Assembly (NCBI GenBank): GCA_000727475.1
Contig: KL647298.1
Coordinates: forward strand, 2,650,741 to 2,714,740
Length of the DNA stretch: 64,000 nt
Direction: 5' to 3'
From: Sarcocystis neurona
Lineage: Eukaryota > Apicomplexa > Conoidasida > Eucoccidiorida > Sarcocystidae
Shown here: positions 34,006 through 44,794 of the stretch, piece after piece
Position numbering within the stretch: position 1 is the first letter of the stretch
How the letters are laid out: each line of letters starts with the position of its first letter
The notes under the pieces: generated by a model
Seen by the model: only the letters and a program-made list of their open reading frames with translations
Databases searched by the model: none
Told to the model about the DNA's origin: nothing
Position numbers and translations under genes: made by a program

Positions 34006-37000
34006 CTGCAAAGGAAAGACCTTTTTTGCAGAGGAACTCTTCCAAGGGACTTGCCGAAGGTCCACATGTGCGCCTTTTGCCCCACCAGCGAGAGACAGAG
34101 GGAGATGGCGAGACACGGAGACACAGAGAAAGACACACAGACAGAGACGGGCAGCTGCACGGAAGACGAAGAAGCAGCAACCATCGACGAGCTGCTGCAT
34201 GTGTCGCTTGGCCCTCCTTGAGGTCACTTGCTTCTCTGCAAATTCCTACGCACCTGGCCCTGCTACGACTGCCACCGGAGTGCCACTGCTCTCCACGTGC
34301 TGCTCTCTGCTGCTCCTGCTGTCGCGTGTTGCTGCTGCTGTATGCTGCTGCTGCCGTTGTGGTCTGCTGCTGCCACGGGTGCTGCTCCTGTTGTTGCTGC
34401 TGCTGTTGTCGCTGCTGTTGCCGCTGCTGGGGTCGATTACCTGTGGAGCGCCACGGCGAGCGCAGCAGCAGGGCAGCTTCCAAGGTGTCCGAGCAGCCCC
34501 GGAAGCAGTAGCAGAAAATTTGTTGCAAATGCGGCAGCAGCGTTGCCTGCTTTCTTGGTGGCAGGCTCTATTTGACCTTCATGAAGTGAAGAAGAAGAAG
34601 CAGCAGCAGCCAGTCGGATGACGTGTAGACAAAGCGCTGCCACCCATGCGTGTTGCTGCGGTGTAAATATCTCGCGATGCTTCCGCTGCTGCTGATTCTG
34701 CTGCTGCTGCTGAGTCTGCTGCTGTTGCCGCGTTGGGGCGTGAGACGGCTGCAAGACGGCCTCGAAGCCGAAGAGTTGCTGCGACGGCTTTGACGTGGGC
34801 TGCTGCAGCAGCGGCAGCAGATCTGTCCAGCAGCTCTTCTCGTTCACCTCCGCCTGCTGCTGCTGCTCCCCAACTTGAAGACGCACTGCACGCTCGAGCA
34901 GCACGTTGATCACCGGAAGCAGCCGCACAAGCAAACGCAGCTCTTCTCCTTCCCTACCTGCTGCTGCTATACCTCTCTTGCCGTTTCTTCTTCCTTCAAG
35001 CGCGGCGCCTCTCTCCGCCTCGCTCTCCATCCAGCCATTGCTACAGTTGGCGCCCTCGCTACTGTTTCTGCTGCTGCCGCTCCTGTTACTGCTGCTGTTG
35101 CTTCCGCTCCTCTCGCTGCTGCTGCTACTGCTGCTGCTGCTATTGCTGCTGCTATTGCTGCTGCTGTTGCTGCTGTTGCTGTTGCTGCTGGTGCTCCTGT
35201 TGCTGTTGCTGCTGCTGCTCTCTTCAGTCTCGTCGAAAGTGTCGCTGCTGCTGAACTCCTCACGCTGCAGCAGCAGCCGCAGGTACGTCGCTAAGGCAGC
35301 AACTTGCGCAGCAGTAAACCTGGCAGCAGCATCGGCGGTGACGTGCTGCAGCAGAAAACTCCGAACGTCCACCGAAAAATGCCGCGAGAAAATGAGGTGT
35401 ACGTACAGCACGGTGCACACTCCTTTCCCTCTTAGAGAAACATCCACGGGCATGCGACTCTTTGCCTCCGCTGCTTCCGTGTCCGCTGCACCACTCGTTT
35501 CTTCTGCGTATTCTTCTGTTCCTTCTCCTCCTCGTCTTGCTTTCCCGTTGTCGTCTGCTGTGCTGCTGCCTGCCGCGGTTGCTGTTGCTGCTGCAGCTTC
35601 TGCTGTCTCGCCTGCTGCTCGGCCCGCCGCTGCTGGTGCTACGTCTCTACCTGCTGCAGCTCCTATTTCTGCTGCTTCCATCCGTCCAGCTACAACGTCT
35701 CGGCATGTCGCGGCTGCTGTGCGTCCCGCTGCTGCTGTTGCTGCCTCCGCCGGTGGGCAACCTGCTGCAGTTCTGCGTTCTGCTGCTGCTGCTGGTGCTG
35801 CTGCTCGTGTTTCTGGCGTTTCAACACGGCGACGGCAGAGCAGCGCTGCAGCCTCCTGCAGCAGCAGCACGTCTACGACGCCAAGCACCGCACAGACCCG
35901 CAGCACTGCAGCAACTGCAGCAATAGGCAGCTGCTGCAGCTGGTCCCGCAGCCCCTGCAGCATTGCAGCAACGAAGGGTTGAACGGCGTTAAGCAGAAAG
36001 GTCCGCTCTATCAAGAAAGTTTCTCTGCAGCTGCTGCTACTCCCACCATCCCTCTCTCTTACGGCGTTGGCGTATCCGCTGCTGCTCTCCGTCGCGCTGC
36101 TGCCTTCGGTGTCCGCCTCGCCCCTGCTGTTGCTGCTGTTCCTGCTGTTGCTCTTGTTCCCGTCCTCGGTGCAGCGGCACAGAAGAATCTGCGGAGGGAG
36201 CATTGCAAGCGCGTCGAGAACGACAACGCGGTCTGCTGCTGTCATAGATTTATCAATCTCCTGCATCCGCTGCAGCAGCTGCTGCCACAGCACAGCCTCC
36301 TTCTCCGCGTCTAGGCCTCCTCCAAGTTTCTCTCGTAGCACGGCCTGAACTGCGTCTCCTGCTGCCCTTCCTTCTGCTACAGCAACGACTTCTTCTTCTC
36401 TCTTCGCACGTCCTTTCGCTACCGCTGCTGCTGCTCTTCTAGGTCCTGTTCCTTCTCCTGCTGCTGCTGTTCTTTCACTTCCTCTTGCTTCCGCTGCTGT
36501 TACTGCTTGTGCTCCTCCACCTCGTGTTGCTGCAGCTGTTGCAAGAGCTTCGTCTCTGATGCTCCGCACGAGTTCTTTTCTGCTGTTGTCCTGCGCCCGC
36601 TGCTGCTGCTTTAGCCGTCGTTTCTTCGAAGACGGTCCCCCACCTCCTGCGGCAAGAGCCGAAGCAGCCGCAGCAGCGTCGAGAGCTAGCTGCTGCGCCG
36701 CGACTGCTGCTGCTGTATGACTAAGACGTCCTACTCTTCGCGCAAGGGCTGCGCGGAAGGCGATCTGCTCGTGACTTTCCTGCAGTTGCTGTCGAGCAGC
36801 GGCAGAGGGCAGAGGCATTGCTGCTGCTGCTGCGTGTGCCTCCGAAGAAAGAGAGAAAGGCGCAGGACAACTTGTGGCCGCTAATTCTTCCGCAGAGAAA
36901 ATGTCGAGAGCAGGAGCTGCTGGCGTTGCACCAGCAGCAGCGGCTGTCTTCCCTGCTGCAGCAGCATACGCAGCCCTAGCGGCAGAGTGACGAACAACAG

Positions 37001-38540
37001 CAGCAGAGGTCGTCCCCCCGTGCCCCCTCCCCCTTCGCGTAGCAGCAGCAGAGGAGGAGGAAGACGCGACAGGAGAAGCAGCAGCAAATAGCGAGTCTTC
37101 CGCAACAGGAGATGCTGTCTCCCTCGCATTTCGAGAAGCAGGAGCAGCAGCTGTCTCAACAGAAGCGGCAGCAGCCGTCGCGGCAGTAGCGACGTCGCAG
37201 AAGGAAACGGCACCAGCAGCTGCACCGTGTCGAAGGCGAGACGCGGCGAGAGCCGCAGCAGCAGCAGGACATGCGGCAGCAAGAGAAAGACCAGTAGCAT
37301 TTCTTCCGGGCGAACAAGCAGCTGCTGCTTCGACGTAAGAGGGGAGAGAGGGAGAGGTAGGAACAGCTGCAGCTGCTGAGGTCGCAGAAGAAAAGAAGTA
37401 CAGCGTCCTTACACCAGCAGCAACAGCAGCAGGCCACAGGACAAGGTTGCTAAGGAGCAGCTGCTTGGCTGTTGCTGCTGCTGGCAAAGAGCATTTTACA
37501 TGTGAAAAAGGTAATAGAGCAGCAGCAGCAGCAGAGAAAGTGGAAGTGCGGAAGAAAGGAACGCCGTCGGCGACCCGTAGCTGTCTGGCTGCAGCTGTTA
37601 CTTGTTCGACTACTACTGCCCTTCCGCCCGCAATAACTTTTCTTCCTGCTGTCGCGGTTGCTGGCCCTGCTGCTGTTTCTCCTACTTCCTTTTCCGCTGA
37701 TATCGCATCTTCTCCTGCTGCGGGTGATATGCAGAGCAAAGGCGTTCTTGGTCTAGCTGCTGCAGTCACGACTGCTGCAGTTGCTGCGGCAGACGTTGTT
37801 GCAGTCGCTGTTGCAGCAACGACTGCAGTTGCTGTTGCAATTGCCCTTGCAGTCGCTGCTGCAGTTGCTGCTGCAGTTGCTCCTGGTGCCTTGCTGCTGC
37901 AGCAGCGGCTCCTCTTTTTTGCTTCGGGAAGCAGCAGCAGGCGACAGCAACAGCAGGGACGGCCGCGGACAGGACATTTTCTGCTGTTGCTGGGGGGAGG
38001 AAGACAGCAAGCAACGGCAGAGCACGCTGTTGCTGTTGCTGCAAGGGGGGAATAGGGAAGAAAGGGAGAGGCGTTTCTTTCCCTCCCTGGTCGCTGCTGC
38101 ATGAGCTGCTGACACCTTGCTCTCCACACTGCGGCAGCCGCAGCGGAAGTGGCAGCAGCAGCAGCAGCACGATCAGCAGCAACCGCGTGACCAGCACCAG
38201 CAGCAGCAGTAGAAACTGCCAGAGAAGTATGCGGAAGGGGAGAAGAAGAACGAGAAATACGACTGTTAGCGCCAGCAGCGGCAACAGCAGCAGCAGCTGG
38301 AGGAATTGCAGCCGGCGAGGGAGAAGCCACAGGAGATTGCGCTGTACGCGCAGCAGGAGAGGCAGCAGCAGGAACTGGTGCAGCTGCTATCGCTGCAGTC
38401 GAACCTTCCCGACCGGCAGCAAGTCCGTGGAAAACACATCCTCGCGGAAGAGAAACAGCGGCAGGGAAAGCGGCGATGGCAGCAGGAGACGCGGAAGAAG
38501 CAGCAGCAGCTGTTGCAAAGAACGTGGGAGCTGCTCTCAT
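33897..38540 (-). CDS. Gene B: helical-repeat protein with Ala/Ser/Gln tracts, possible organellar RNA-binding type
   Basis: The preferred model has exons 38540(uncertain)-37413, 36839-34577, 34440-34254 and 34005-33897, and all three joins keep phase. The ordered core lies at 36840-34580 and is made of paired hydrophobic helices: LWQQLLQRMQEIDKSMTAAD, VVVLDALAMLPP, AVQPFVAAMLQGLRDQLQQL, AVAAVLRVCAVLGVVDVLLL and FTAAQVAALATYLRLLLQRE. This layout resembles the heptatricopeptide/RAP-type repeat proteins that act on RNA in apicomplexan mitochondria and plastids. No RAP domain was seen, so the family is a guess. The core is interrupted by Ser/Asn and Ala tracts. Confidence 0.5.
34254..34440 (-). 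CDS. Gene B Gln-rich exon
   Basis: The sense strand reads NRPQQRQQQRQQQQQQQEQH, then Ala, Ser and Arg-rich sequence ending SGGSRSRA before a GTGCGTAGG donor. The acceptor is GCGCTCCACAG, preceded by a CTG/T-rich tract. The same CACAG|GTAATC could instead be a donor that skips this exon; both options are phase-compatible with the last exon. CAG polarity favours it being coding. Confidence 0.42.
34577..36839 (-). CDS. Gene B core exon
   Basis: 754 codons. The start is AHAAAAAMPLPSAAARQQLQ, then SHEQIAFRAALARRVGRL. A basic patch (SSKKRRLKQQQ) is followed by the first helical block (REKLGGGLDAEKEAVLWQQL). Later blocks are separated by Ser/Asn runs at about 35080-35220 and an Ala-rich insert at about 35500-35830. 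The C-terminal block reads TPQQHAWVAALCLHVIRL. If the upstream part is not coding, translation could start at the ATG at 36818. The end at 34577 uses a weak GTCAAAT donor. The alternative is to run on to a GTAATC donor at 34440. Confidence 0.55.
36840..37412 (-). other. Possible intron of gene B hidden in an open frame
   Basis: This segment has CTG polarity on the sense strand, a GTAAGG donor at its 5' end and a strong pyrimidine tract before its 3' end (CTCTCTTTCTTCGGAG). Its length, 573 bases, is divisible by three and it has no stop in the gene B frame, so a simple open frame passes through it. On the plus strand the Gln frame is protein-like but broken by several TAG codons. Confidence 0.4.
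37413..38540 (-). CDS. Gene B 5' portion (boundary uncertain)
   Basis: The frame opens at an ATG (38540) and is Ala-rich. It ends LLLSNLVLWPAAVAAG before a GTGTAAGG donor at about 37412. Between about 38150 and 38540 the sense strand has CTG polarity, which in gene A marks non-coding sequence, and the plus strand has a Gln-rich frame at 38270-38590. The true 5' end may therefore lie near 38100, or this part may not belong to the gene. A 12-bp GCAACTGCAGCA-type repeat occupies 37760-37900. Confidence 0.35.
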
Positions 38541-38590
38541 TGCTGCAGCAGCACGGCAGAGGAGATGATCTGTCCGCTCGATGCTGCTAA
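38270..38590 (+). CDS. Candidate plus-strand Gln-rich coiled-coil exon opposite gene B
   Basis: In one plus frame 106 codons between a TAG (38267) and a TAA (38588) read RQQRQQQQQLEELQPAREKP, EIALYAQQERQQQELVQLL and KQRQGKRRWQQETRKKQQ. Leu and charged residues are spaced as in a coiled coil, which is more protein-like than the Ala frame on the other strand. The possible acceptor is CGACTGTTAG. If real, it ends a plus-strand gene whose upstream exons overlap gene B. Confidence 0.3.
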   Translation, partial: RQQRQQQQQLEELQPAREKPQEIALYAQQERQQQELVQLLSLQSNLPDRQQVRGKHILAEEKQRQGKRRWQQETRKKQQQLLQRTWELLSLLQQHGRGDDLSARCC

Positions 38591-38599
38591 GACGGAAGA

Positions 38600-39200
38600 G
38601 TCACCCCGCAAAAGGTGATGCACTGCAACCTCCCGCTGCAGCCGCACCGCCGGGGGACGGCCACCAGCAGCAGGCGGAGGGAACAAAGAAGCAGCAGCAG
38701 GCAAAGAAGAAGCAGCAGCGACGGTGCCACTGCTGCTGCGGGAACTTCAGCAGTCGAGGCAAGCAGTAAAAGAAGGAGAAGGAGCAGAACAGTAGCACTG
38801 TTATGTGCACACACGCCTCATCACCGCTGGAGACGAGGAACAGCTGCTATACACAGGAAATGCTGGAGCAGTAGCAGAAGCAGTGGCGGCAGCAGCAGCT
38901 GTATAAAGTAAGTGAAGCAGCAGCAGCAGAAGCAGCAGTAGAAGCAGCAGCAGAAGCGGAACAGCGGAAGCAGCGACGGCAGCAGCAGTGGCAGGCGGAA
39001 GGGTTTTGCAACAACACCAACAGCTGCAGCAGTGGCAGCAGGAGCAGATGAAGATGACCAGCCAGTACTGGCAACAGCAACAGAAACAGCGGCAGCGTTG
39101 GGGGAGCAGCCGCAGACAAGACTCTGCGCCGTCAACACCGTCGAAGGCAGAGCCGGCACCGTTTTTTACGGCACTGGCTGAAATTTCAAGAGGGACCTGA
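38600..39200 (+). other. CAG-polarity region with plus-strand open frames
   Basis: Plus frames read HQQQAEGTKKQQQAKKKQQR near 38670 and VLQQHQQLQQWQQEQMKM near 39005, the latter ending ALAEISRGT and TGA at 39198. The minus strand has only Leu/Cys-rich frames. Splice sites linking these pieces were not established. Confidence 0.25.
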
Positions 39201-39302
39201 AGGCTTCGAGAGAAATCTCGCAATAAGCAAGCGTGTAGCAGAGGTTATCCGCAGGAAGTCAGGGATCGGGAGGAACAGAAGAAGAGACGCAAAGAAAGAA
39301 CC

Positions 39303-39557
39303 ATGTCTGCGTGTGAGAGAAACATGTGTGAAGGACCGAAGAACTACGCAGACACCAGGAATCAAATGATGTCCAAATTGAGAAACATATCAAAGGAGGG
39401 ACGCAGTAGACACCACAGAGGCCAGGGAGAGTTTATCTCTCTTTCCAGACGTGGACCTCTATCTCCCGTTCTCTTTGTCACTGTTGGGCCCTGTATCGCC
39501 GGACTTGGGCAGCAAATTCTCTCCTCGTATAAAGACATTTGCGGCATATATCTGTAG
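39303..39557 (+). other. Short open frame, doubtful
   Basis: An 84-codon ATG frame without triplet repeats (MSACERNMCEGPKNYAD). It lies between two Gln-rich plus-strand candidates. No motif and no splice support; it may be chance. Confidence 0.15.
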
Positions 39558-39800
39558 GCAGCAGTGTACATAAAAAATTCGCTTCCCTTGCTTAACGACG
39601 TGTGTGTGTCTCTCTCAGCGTGCGCGTATCGCAGCGTACTGCACACGCATGCGCGCACACCTGCATGTACAGGAAGAAGTGGTCAGCAGAAAAACAGGAG
39701 AGAGAAGCGAAACTACAAGTGAACAGTAGACACCTTCTTCCGGCGAAGAGGAGCAAAGGGGAGAACTGCGGGCAGTCTCTATTGGCGGACTTCCCTGCAG

Positions 39801-39996
39801 CTGTTCTTCTGAGCAGCTAGACGAGCGGCTGCCGAGGCCACACTACAAGCTACAGCAGCAGCAGAAAGAGCAGCAGAAGAAACCCCGGCGACAGCGACAA
39901 CCGCGGAAGCAGCAGCAAGCGCAGCACCAGAAAGAACAACAACAGGAGCAACAGCAGCAGCAGCAGCAGACACAGGAACAGCAGCACACACACTAG
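39801..39996 (+). CDS. Candidate plus-strand Gln-rich terminal exon
   Basis: After the acceptor GGACTTCCCTGCAG the plus frame reads SSEQLDERLPRPHYKL, then Gln/Lys/Arg runs (KPRRQRQPRKQQQAQHQKEQ) and ends QQHTH with TAG at 39994. The sequence after that TAG continues Gln-rich in the same frame. Function unknown. Confidence 0.28.
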
Positions 39997-40299
39997 CAGC
40001 AACACCACCAGGAGAAAAACCAGGAGGGGAGCAGCAACAGCAGTAGCTATCGCGATTGACCGTCGAAGCTCCACCCGTGTACAAAATTTGGTGGGCGGGG
40101 GCATTATACAAATGTGTGACTGATGCATCTTTCCTACGCAAACACACGTATACAGCAGTCGGTCAGATACGTAGACGCACATACAGATGTAGACACACAT
40201 GTCCAGACATACATGCAGGCACGTCGAGAGGACTAAGCGTGGACGAGTTTTCCACACGTTCATATACATGGTGGATTAGTAGTTTATGTGGATTAGTAG

Positions 40300-43200
40300 T
40301 ATATTTAGAAAAAAGCGTCAGCTGTATATATACCATGTGACCAGTTGCAAGTGCTTTCACTGCTTCGTCCGTTGATCGCTTCATGCGGTTCATCTGAAGC
40401 AAGGAGGTCGGCCGTGGAAAACGAGTCCGCGGTTGCGTTGCCGCTTGGCTAACGCGTAGTTCACAGATATGTACGCCAGGTTACATACTAGTGTGTGTAG
40501 GCACAAGCCTAAACAGAGCCCACCGGAGAGGTTCAGGACACGGCGCGGCGCGGGATTTGAAGTCCTCTCTTTCCATCGTGGTACGCCATTTCGTTGCTGC
40601 GCTTGAGATAAATGTTGACAGAAATACGAAACGGCATACCCAGGTGCATTCCCCTAGCAGAGAAGCATCTACACAGATGGGTATGTGCACATTGCAGACG
40701 TCCATATGCGGAGATACGAAGTCGCAGTTTATCTCCTATTTGCAATATCGCGCCACGGTCTAGCACTGTCGCGAAGCACTGATGATGTGGGGGAGCAGAC
40801 TGGATCCCTATGCTCCGAGCACGAACAATATACCCACAAATATTAGTATGCAGAAATGGGTTGTTCTCGTGAATGCCGGCATGAAATGGGGAAGTGAACG
40901 AATGGCAGTTGAACTCTAAGTTGCGCCCCGGCACAGCGAAAATGCAACCGCAAAAAGGCGTAAAACAGTACCGTTTGTAACAGAAGGGAGAAAAAGAATG
41001 ATTTTGACCATGCTGACTTCGAAAAGAGAGAGTGTGCGGGACGTACACGGTATAAAGGTGAGCAAAAGGCTTGTTACGTGAGCAGGTGGCGCAGCACAGT
41101 ATGCCCGGCATACAAATCAGTGAAGGCTTCCGTCTGTGTGGATCGCCTTGACTGAAATCGATGGTGTTTGAGCCACAATCGACGCAGATGTAAATACGTA
41201 CCTGTACAATCTGCGGCGCAGCACGGACTTGTTCGATGAGGAAACCTCAAGAAACACTCTACGCCTTATTATATCTTTTCCGTATTGCTTGCATATTTAG
41301 GTGTATATATGAATGTATGTCTGTGTGTATGCAGCGATCGACGCATCTGTACACAAATGTGTGCTTGGTAGTGAACTTACGCTAAGCTCTGGAACACATA
41401 CACAGATGCAGTTCGTTGTCCAGCAAATGTACGAGGGCCCTGATTCTTCCAGGCAGGTGCGTAGCCGTAAAGCAGCCAGCTCCCCGGAGTACCCTAAGCA
41501 TACTCATACAGGCAGATTATTGCTAATGTTGAGACGAATTAATCAAACGTGGACTGGTATTTACGCATATTGTTCTGTAGTGATGTCCTGGACTCAGGTG
41601 GTTCACGACGCAGAGGCCAGTGCCCGGCTCCGTCACACGCCCACGGGTACAAATGTGCCCCTGGATGCAGGCAGGCGTCCAGCCACCCTCAGGAGAGAAA
41701 GCGTAGTATGACGTTCCTTCACCTGTGGAGTTTAGCGGGCGTCCTTCGGTGCTTGCACCAAGCAAAACACATGTCTACGTTTTCTAGATAATCAAACTGT
41801 GACGGCACATTCCGGCAGCGTGTGCCGATCTTTATTTCTTCATCTCCTAGTAAACCTTTTCTGACAACTGAGCGCAGCTTGAAGCGCAGAAATGTGAAGG
41901 AATTTTCATGTTCTCAAGGTTTTAAGGGCGTAAACACTGTACTGGACAGTGTGTCGTGAACTTCCTCCTGTGCCTAATTACGCCGTTGTGCACAAAAGTA
42001 AGAATGACTCTGTAGACTCTAATTTCATTTGAAACCTCTTATGTCACACAACACGAGACGGATACAGACGGACAGATATAAAATCATTTGTCCTCGACAG
42101 CACAGATGCCGCACAGGTACCTTCTCTCAGCTCTCAGGAGAAATTCATCCAGCACTTATAATACAGAAGCACCCCCCTTCACCTGCCGGGACTCCTCGTC
42201 GTATCCGTATGCGGCCATCTCAACGGCATACAGACGATTCCGTTCGCTGCTTAAAGACCAGACGAATTTTCCAGTCCTTTACATCGTAGTAGTTCATATA
42301 CACTGAACAACGCTTACATGTGCTTGACACATTCTCTCTCAACAGATGTAAACTTTAACGCGATTCAAGCGTCATACACTGCAGGACCGTTGAGAAAAAT
42401 GCTTCACCGCAGAGGGGTGTGGATGGATGTGGTGTGCAATAATAGTAAATAAGGTCAGCACACAGCATATTTTTTCTGCGGATCAAGTATACTGTACATA
42501 TCAAAACAAATTTTCCGGTTGGAGTAGCAGAACCTTTGAATGCTACGGTGTAAGCATAGGGGAGCACAGGTGTTTTTGAGAAATTGCAACAAAAAACCTG
42601 GCTTCTCCCAGTGTCATTGCATTCACTAATACGCTTGTCACCTTCAGCGTTCCAGCGTTGTCGAAACTTGTATCACTCCAACTTCTGTGGAAGATTTTTC
42701 CAGCACTCATCTCTTACTAACCTCGCTGTTTGCCTCAAGGGACGGTTTATCTTTGTGACAACTGAGAGTTTCCATTTTTGCTTGCACTAAAGTCTTCATA
42801 AGTCGGAGTTCGTTCGCGTCCACGAGGGACATGCTCGGGTTTTATTTTTCTCAGATGTTGCCAACCGTCCCTCTATGTCTTCACGAACCGTAAAACATTT
42901 TTTAGTTTTCGGCATTTCGGGCGACAGAGTTAGTCTTTGTAATGATTGTTCGCTACCGAATGTTTCATCGCGTTGCACATGGCCACTGCAGCCATTAGGA
43001 GAGTTCGTTGACGCTTCCTTTAAGCAATACTTGCTTTCGTATTCCCGGTGGTGGTTGCTTTCTTTAATGCAGATTCGAAGCTCTGTCGCAGTGTTCGTTT
43101 CCCGTGCCTGTTACTTCCTGTGTCCATGTCTCAGTGCTGCTCATGCTCCGGACTAAATCTCCCTCAAGATTCCCTTTCCGCCGGTCTGGGAAACCAGGCG
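40300..43200. other. Repeat-poor region, no confirmed gene
   Basis: Free of CAG tracts. The longest frame starts at an ATG at 41111 on the minus strand (192 codons to 40533) and has ordinary composition with many Cys and His, for example RDRGAILQ-like and GKRGLQIPRRAVS segments, but no recognised motif. A plus frame at 41313-41711 is similar in quality. Both remain unassigned. Confidence 0.25.
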
Positions 43201-43201
43201 C

Positions 43202-44794
43202 TTATGCAGCATTGCCTTTATGGTGCGGTGAGCCGTTCACTTTATTCTCTTTCTGCCTCCGGGTAGTTAGCCACGTAAAGGTCACTGCAAAACACAACGG
43301 GAGCAGGAGGATGCCAACGGCAGCTGCAGTACTGTGGTGAAATACGCCCGTTTTCTGGAGTTCCACCAGTCTGGGTAACGCAACGGCAAGACCTAGTGCT
43401 GTCGCAGCAGTAGTGGCTGTTATTAACAGCGTTCGCTCGAAGCGTTCTAGTGTGTCTGCCAAGCTGCACAGAGTTTCAAAGATGACTGGGTGAAGCGCTA
43501 CTTCCACGGGAATGTTGATAATTGCATAATCTTTGGAGGATGCGTTCCGGTCCGGTCGAAAATGTCGTAGTGAAGAAGAGAACATTGACGCCACGGATGT
43601 CGGGCTGCGCCTCCGCGGCAGTAACAAGCTGGAGAAAACTGACGAACCATTTTCAGAGCAGACAGAAGCCCGCGGGTTTCCCTTAGTGACTTTTTTAGTC
43701 GTTTCATCTGTAGGCAAAAGATAGCGTGCCGAAGAGTTTTGCTCTGGTGCAGGATTCGGGTCTCCTAACTTACTCTCGTTCTGTCTCTTTGTAGTCCCGT
43801 TGTTCTCTTTTGTCATATTATCACCTTGCGCTGCTTCTGCGGTACGAGAGCGTGCAGCAACATTCGCTGCGGAACCTTTGGACAAACTCTGTGGCTTTGT
43901 CCGATAAGAGGCAGGCGTTCTATCTTGTGCTGCGCTTTTGTGCTTGTGAAGACGTTGTGGTTCCGTAGGAAGCCAACAGGATAACAGCGAACATACGAGA
44001 GGGTAACGTACGCCGGGCTGCGATAAACGTGTGCTCACTAATGAGTAATTTGTTTCATATTGCTGTACTGTGACACCTCCTAAACTGAAGGCGCTCTTGT
44101 GAAACGAACTAATGCCGCAGTGAGAGTTGAAAGCGGGCTCTTTGTCAGTACGTACGCTGGCGTGGTGCTTGTGCATAAGGGGAAAGCGGATTCTCCAGCT
44201 TGTGTTGCAACGGCGATGTTTCGATAAAAGGGAAATATTCGGGTCTGCGTTCTGAAAATTCAGAAGCAGTGCAGCTGAAGGCCACTTCGACCTGATGCCA
44301 GCTACTATTGATTTATGGAAAGGGTGGAGCAGATCAGTTTGAACGCAACGACTGCGTAATCCTCTCGCCTTCTGGAGGGAATGTGACGAAAAAGAAGGGA
44401 AAAAAAGGTGGAAATCAAGCACGGAAGAGGGTTGGACCCGAAAAGTCGAAGAAGACGAAGGGGACGGAAGGGAATGAATGGAAGGAGACGAAGCTGAAGT
44501 GCAGCACCCAGGGGTAGAAGATTGTGAAGCCCTACCAGGTAGATCAGTACGGAAAGAGGAAGCAGAAGCAGCAGGTTGAAGTGTAAAGGCTTTTGATATA
44601 TTACTTTCGGGAGAATGAACAGCAGGATAAAATACGCAGTTCTCCTGACAATGCGTACTCCGCGGGTTGCGGAGTGTCGAGGAACAGAGATATGGGAAGG
44701 TCAGTAAGAGAATGAGGATTAGGAGAAAAATTTTCCAGAAGCCATCAACGGAGGAGGCAAGCCTCAACAGCCTTGAACGACTTGTGCGTGGCAT
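43202..44794 (-). CDS. Gene C: single-exon membrane or secreted protein, unknown function
   Basis: The first ATG of the frame is at 44794 (context CGGGATGC), giving 530 residues. Residues about 20-37 form a hydrophobic segment (FWKIFLLILILLLTFPYL) after a basic N-terminus, consistent with a signal peptide or signal anchor. A long polar, Ser-rich middle (about 40-450) has no triplet tracts. Two further hydrophobic segments at about 455-476 (TLLITATTAATALGLAVALP) and 488-511 (AAAVGILLLPLCFAVTFTWL) are followed by a basic tail. This layout suits a membrane protein of the secretory pathway. It is the longest frame in the window that owes nothing to repeats. No family was recognised; it may be genus-specific. 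Confidence 0.6.
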   Translation of the reverse strand: MPRTSRSRLLRLASSVDGFWKIFLLILILLLTFPYLCSSTLRNPRSTHCQENCVFYPAVHSPESNISKAFTLQPAASASSFRTDLPGRASQSSTPGCCTSASSPSIHSLPSPSSSSTFRVQPSSVLDFHLFFPSFSSHSLQKARGLRSRCVQTDLLHPFHKSIVAGIRSKWPSAALLLNFQNADPNISLLSKHRRCNTSWRIRFPLMHKHHASVRTDKEPAFNSHCGISSFHKSAFSLGGVTVQQYETNYSLVSTRLSQPGVRYPLVCSLLSCWLPTEPQRLHKHKSAAQDRTPASYRTKPQSLSKGSAANVAARSRTAEAAQGDNMTKENNGTTKRQNESKLGDPNPAPEQNSSARYLLPTDETTKKVTKGNPRASVCSENGSSVFSSLLLPRRRSPTSVASMFSSSLRHFRPDRNASSKDYAIINIPVEVALHPVIFETLCSLADTLERFERTLLITATTAATALGLAVALPRLVELQKTGVFHHSTAAAVGILLLPLCFAVTFTWLTTRRQKENKVNGSPHHKGNAA

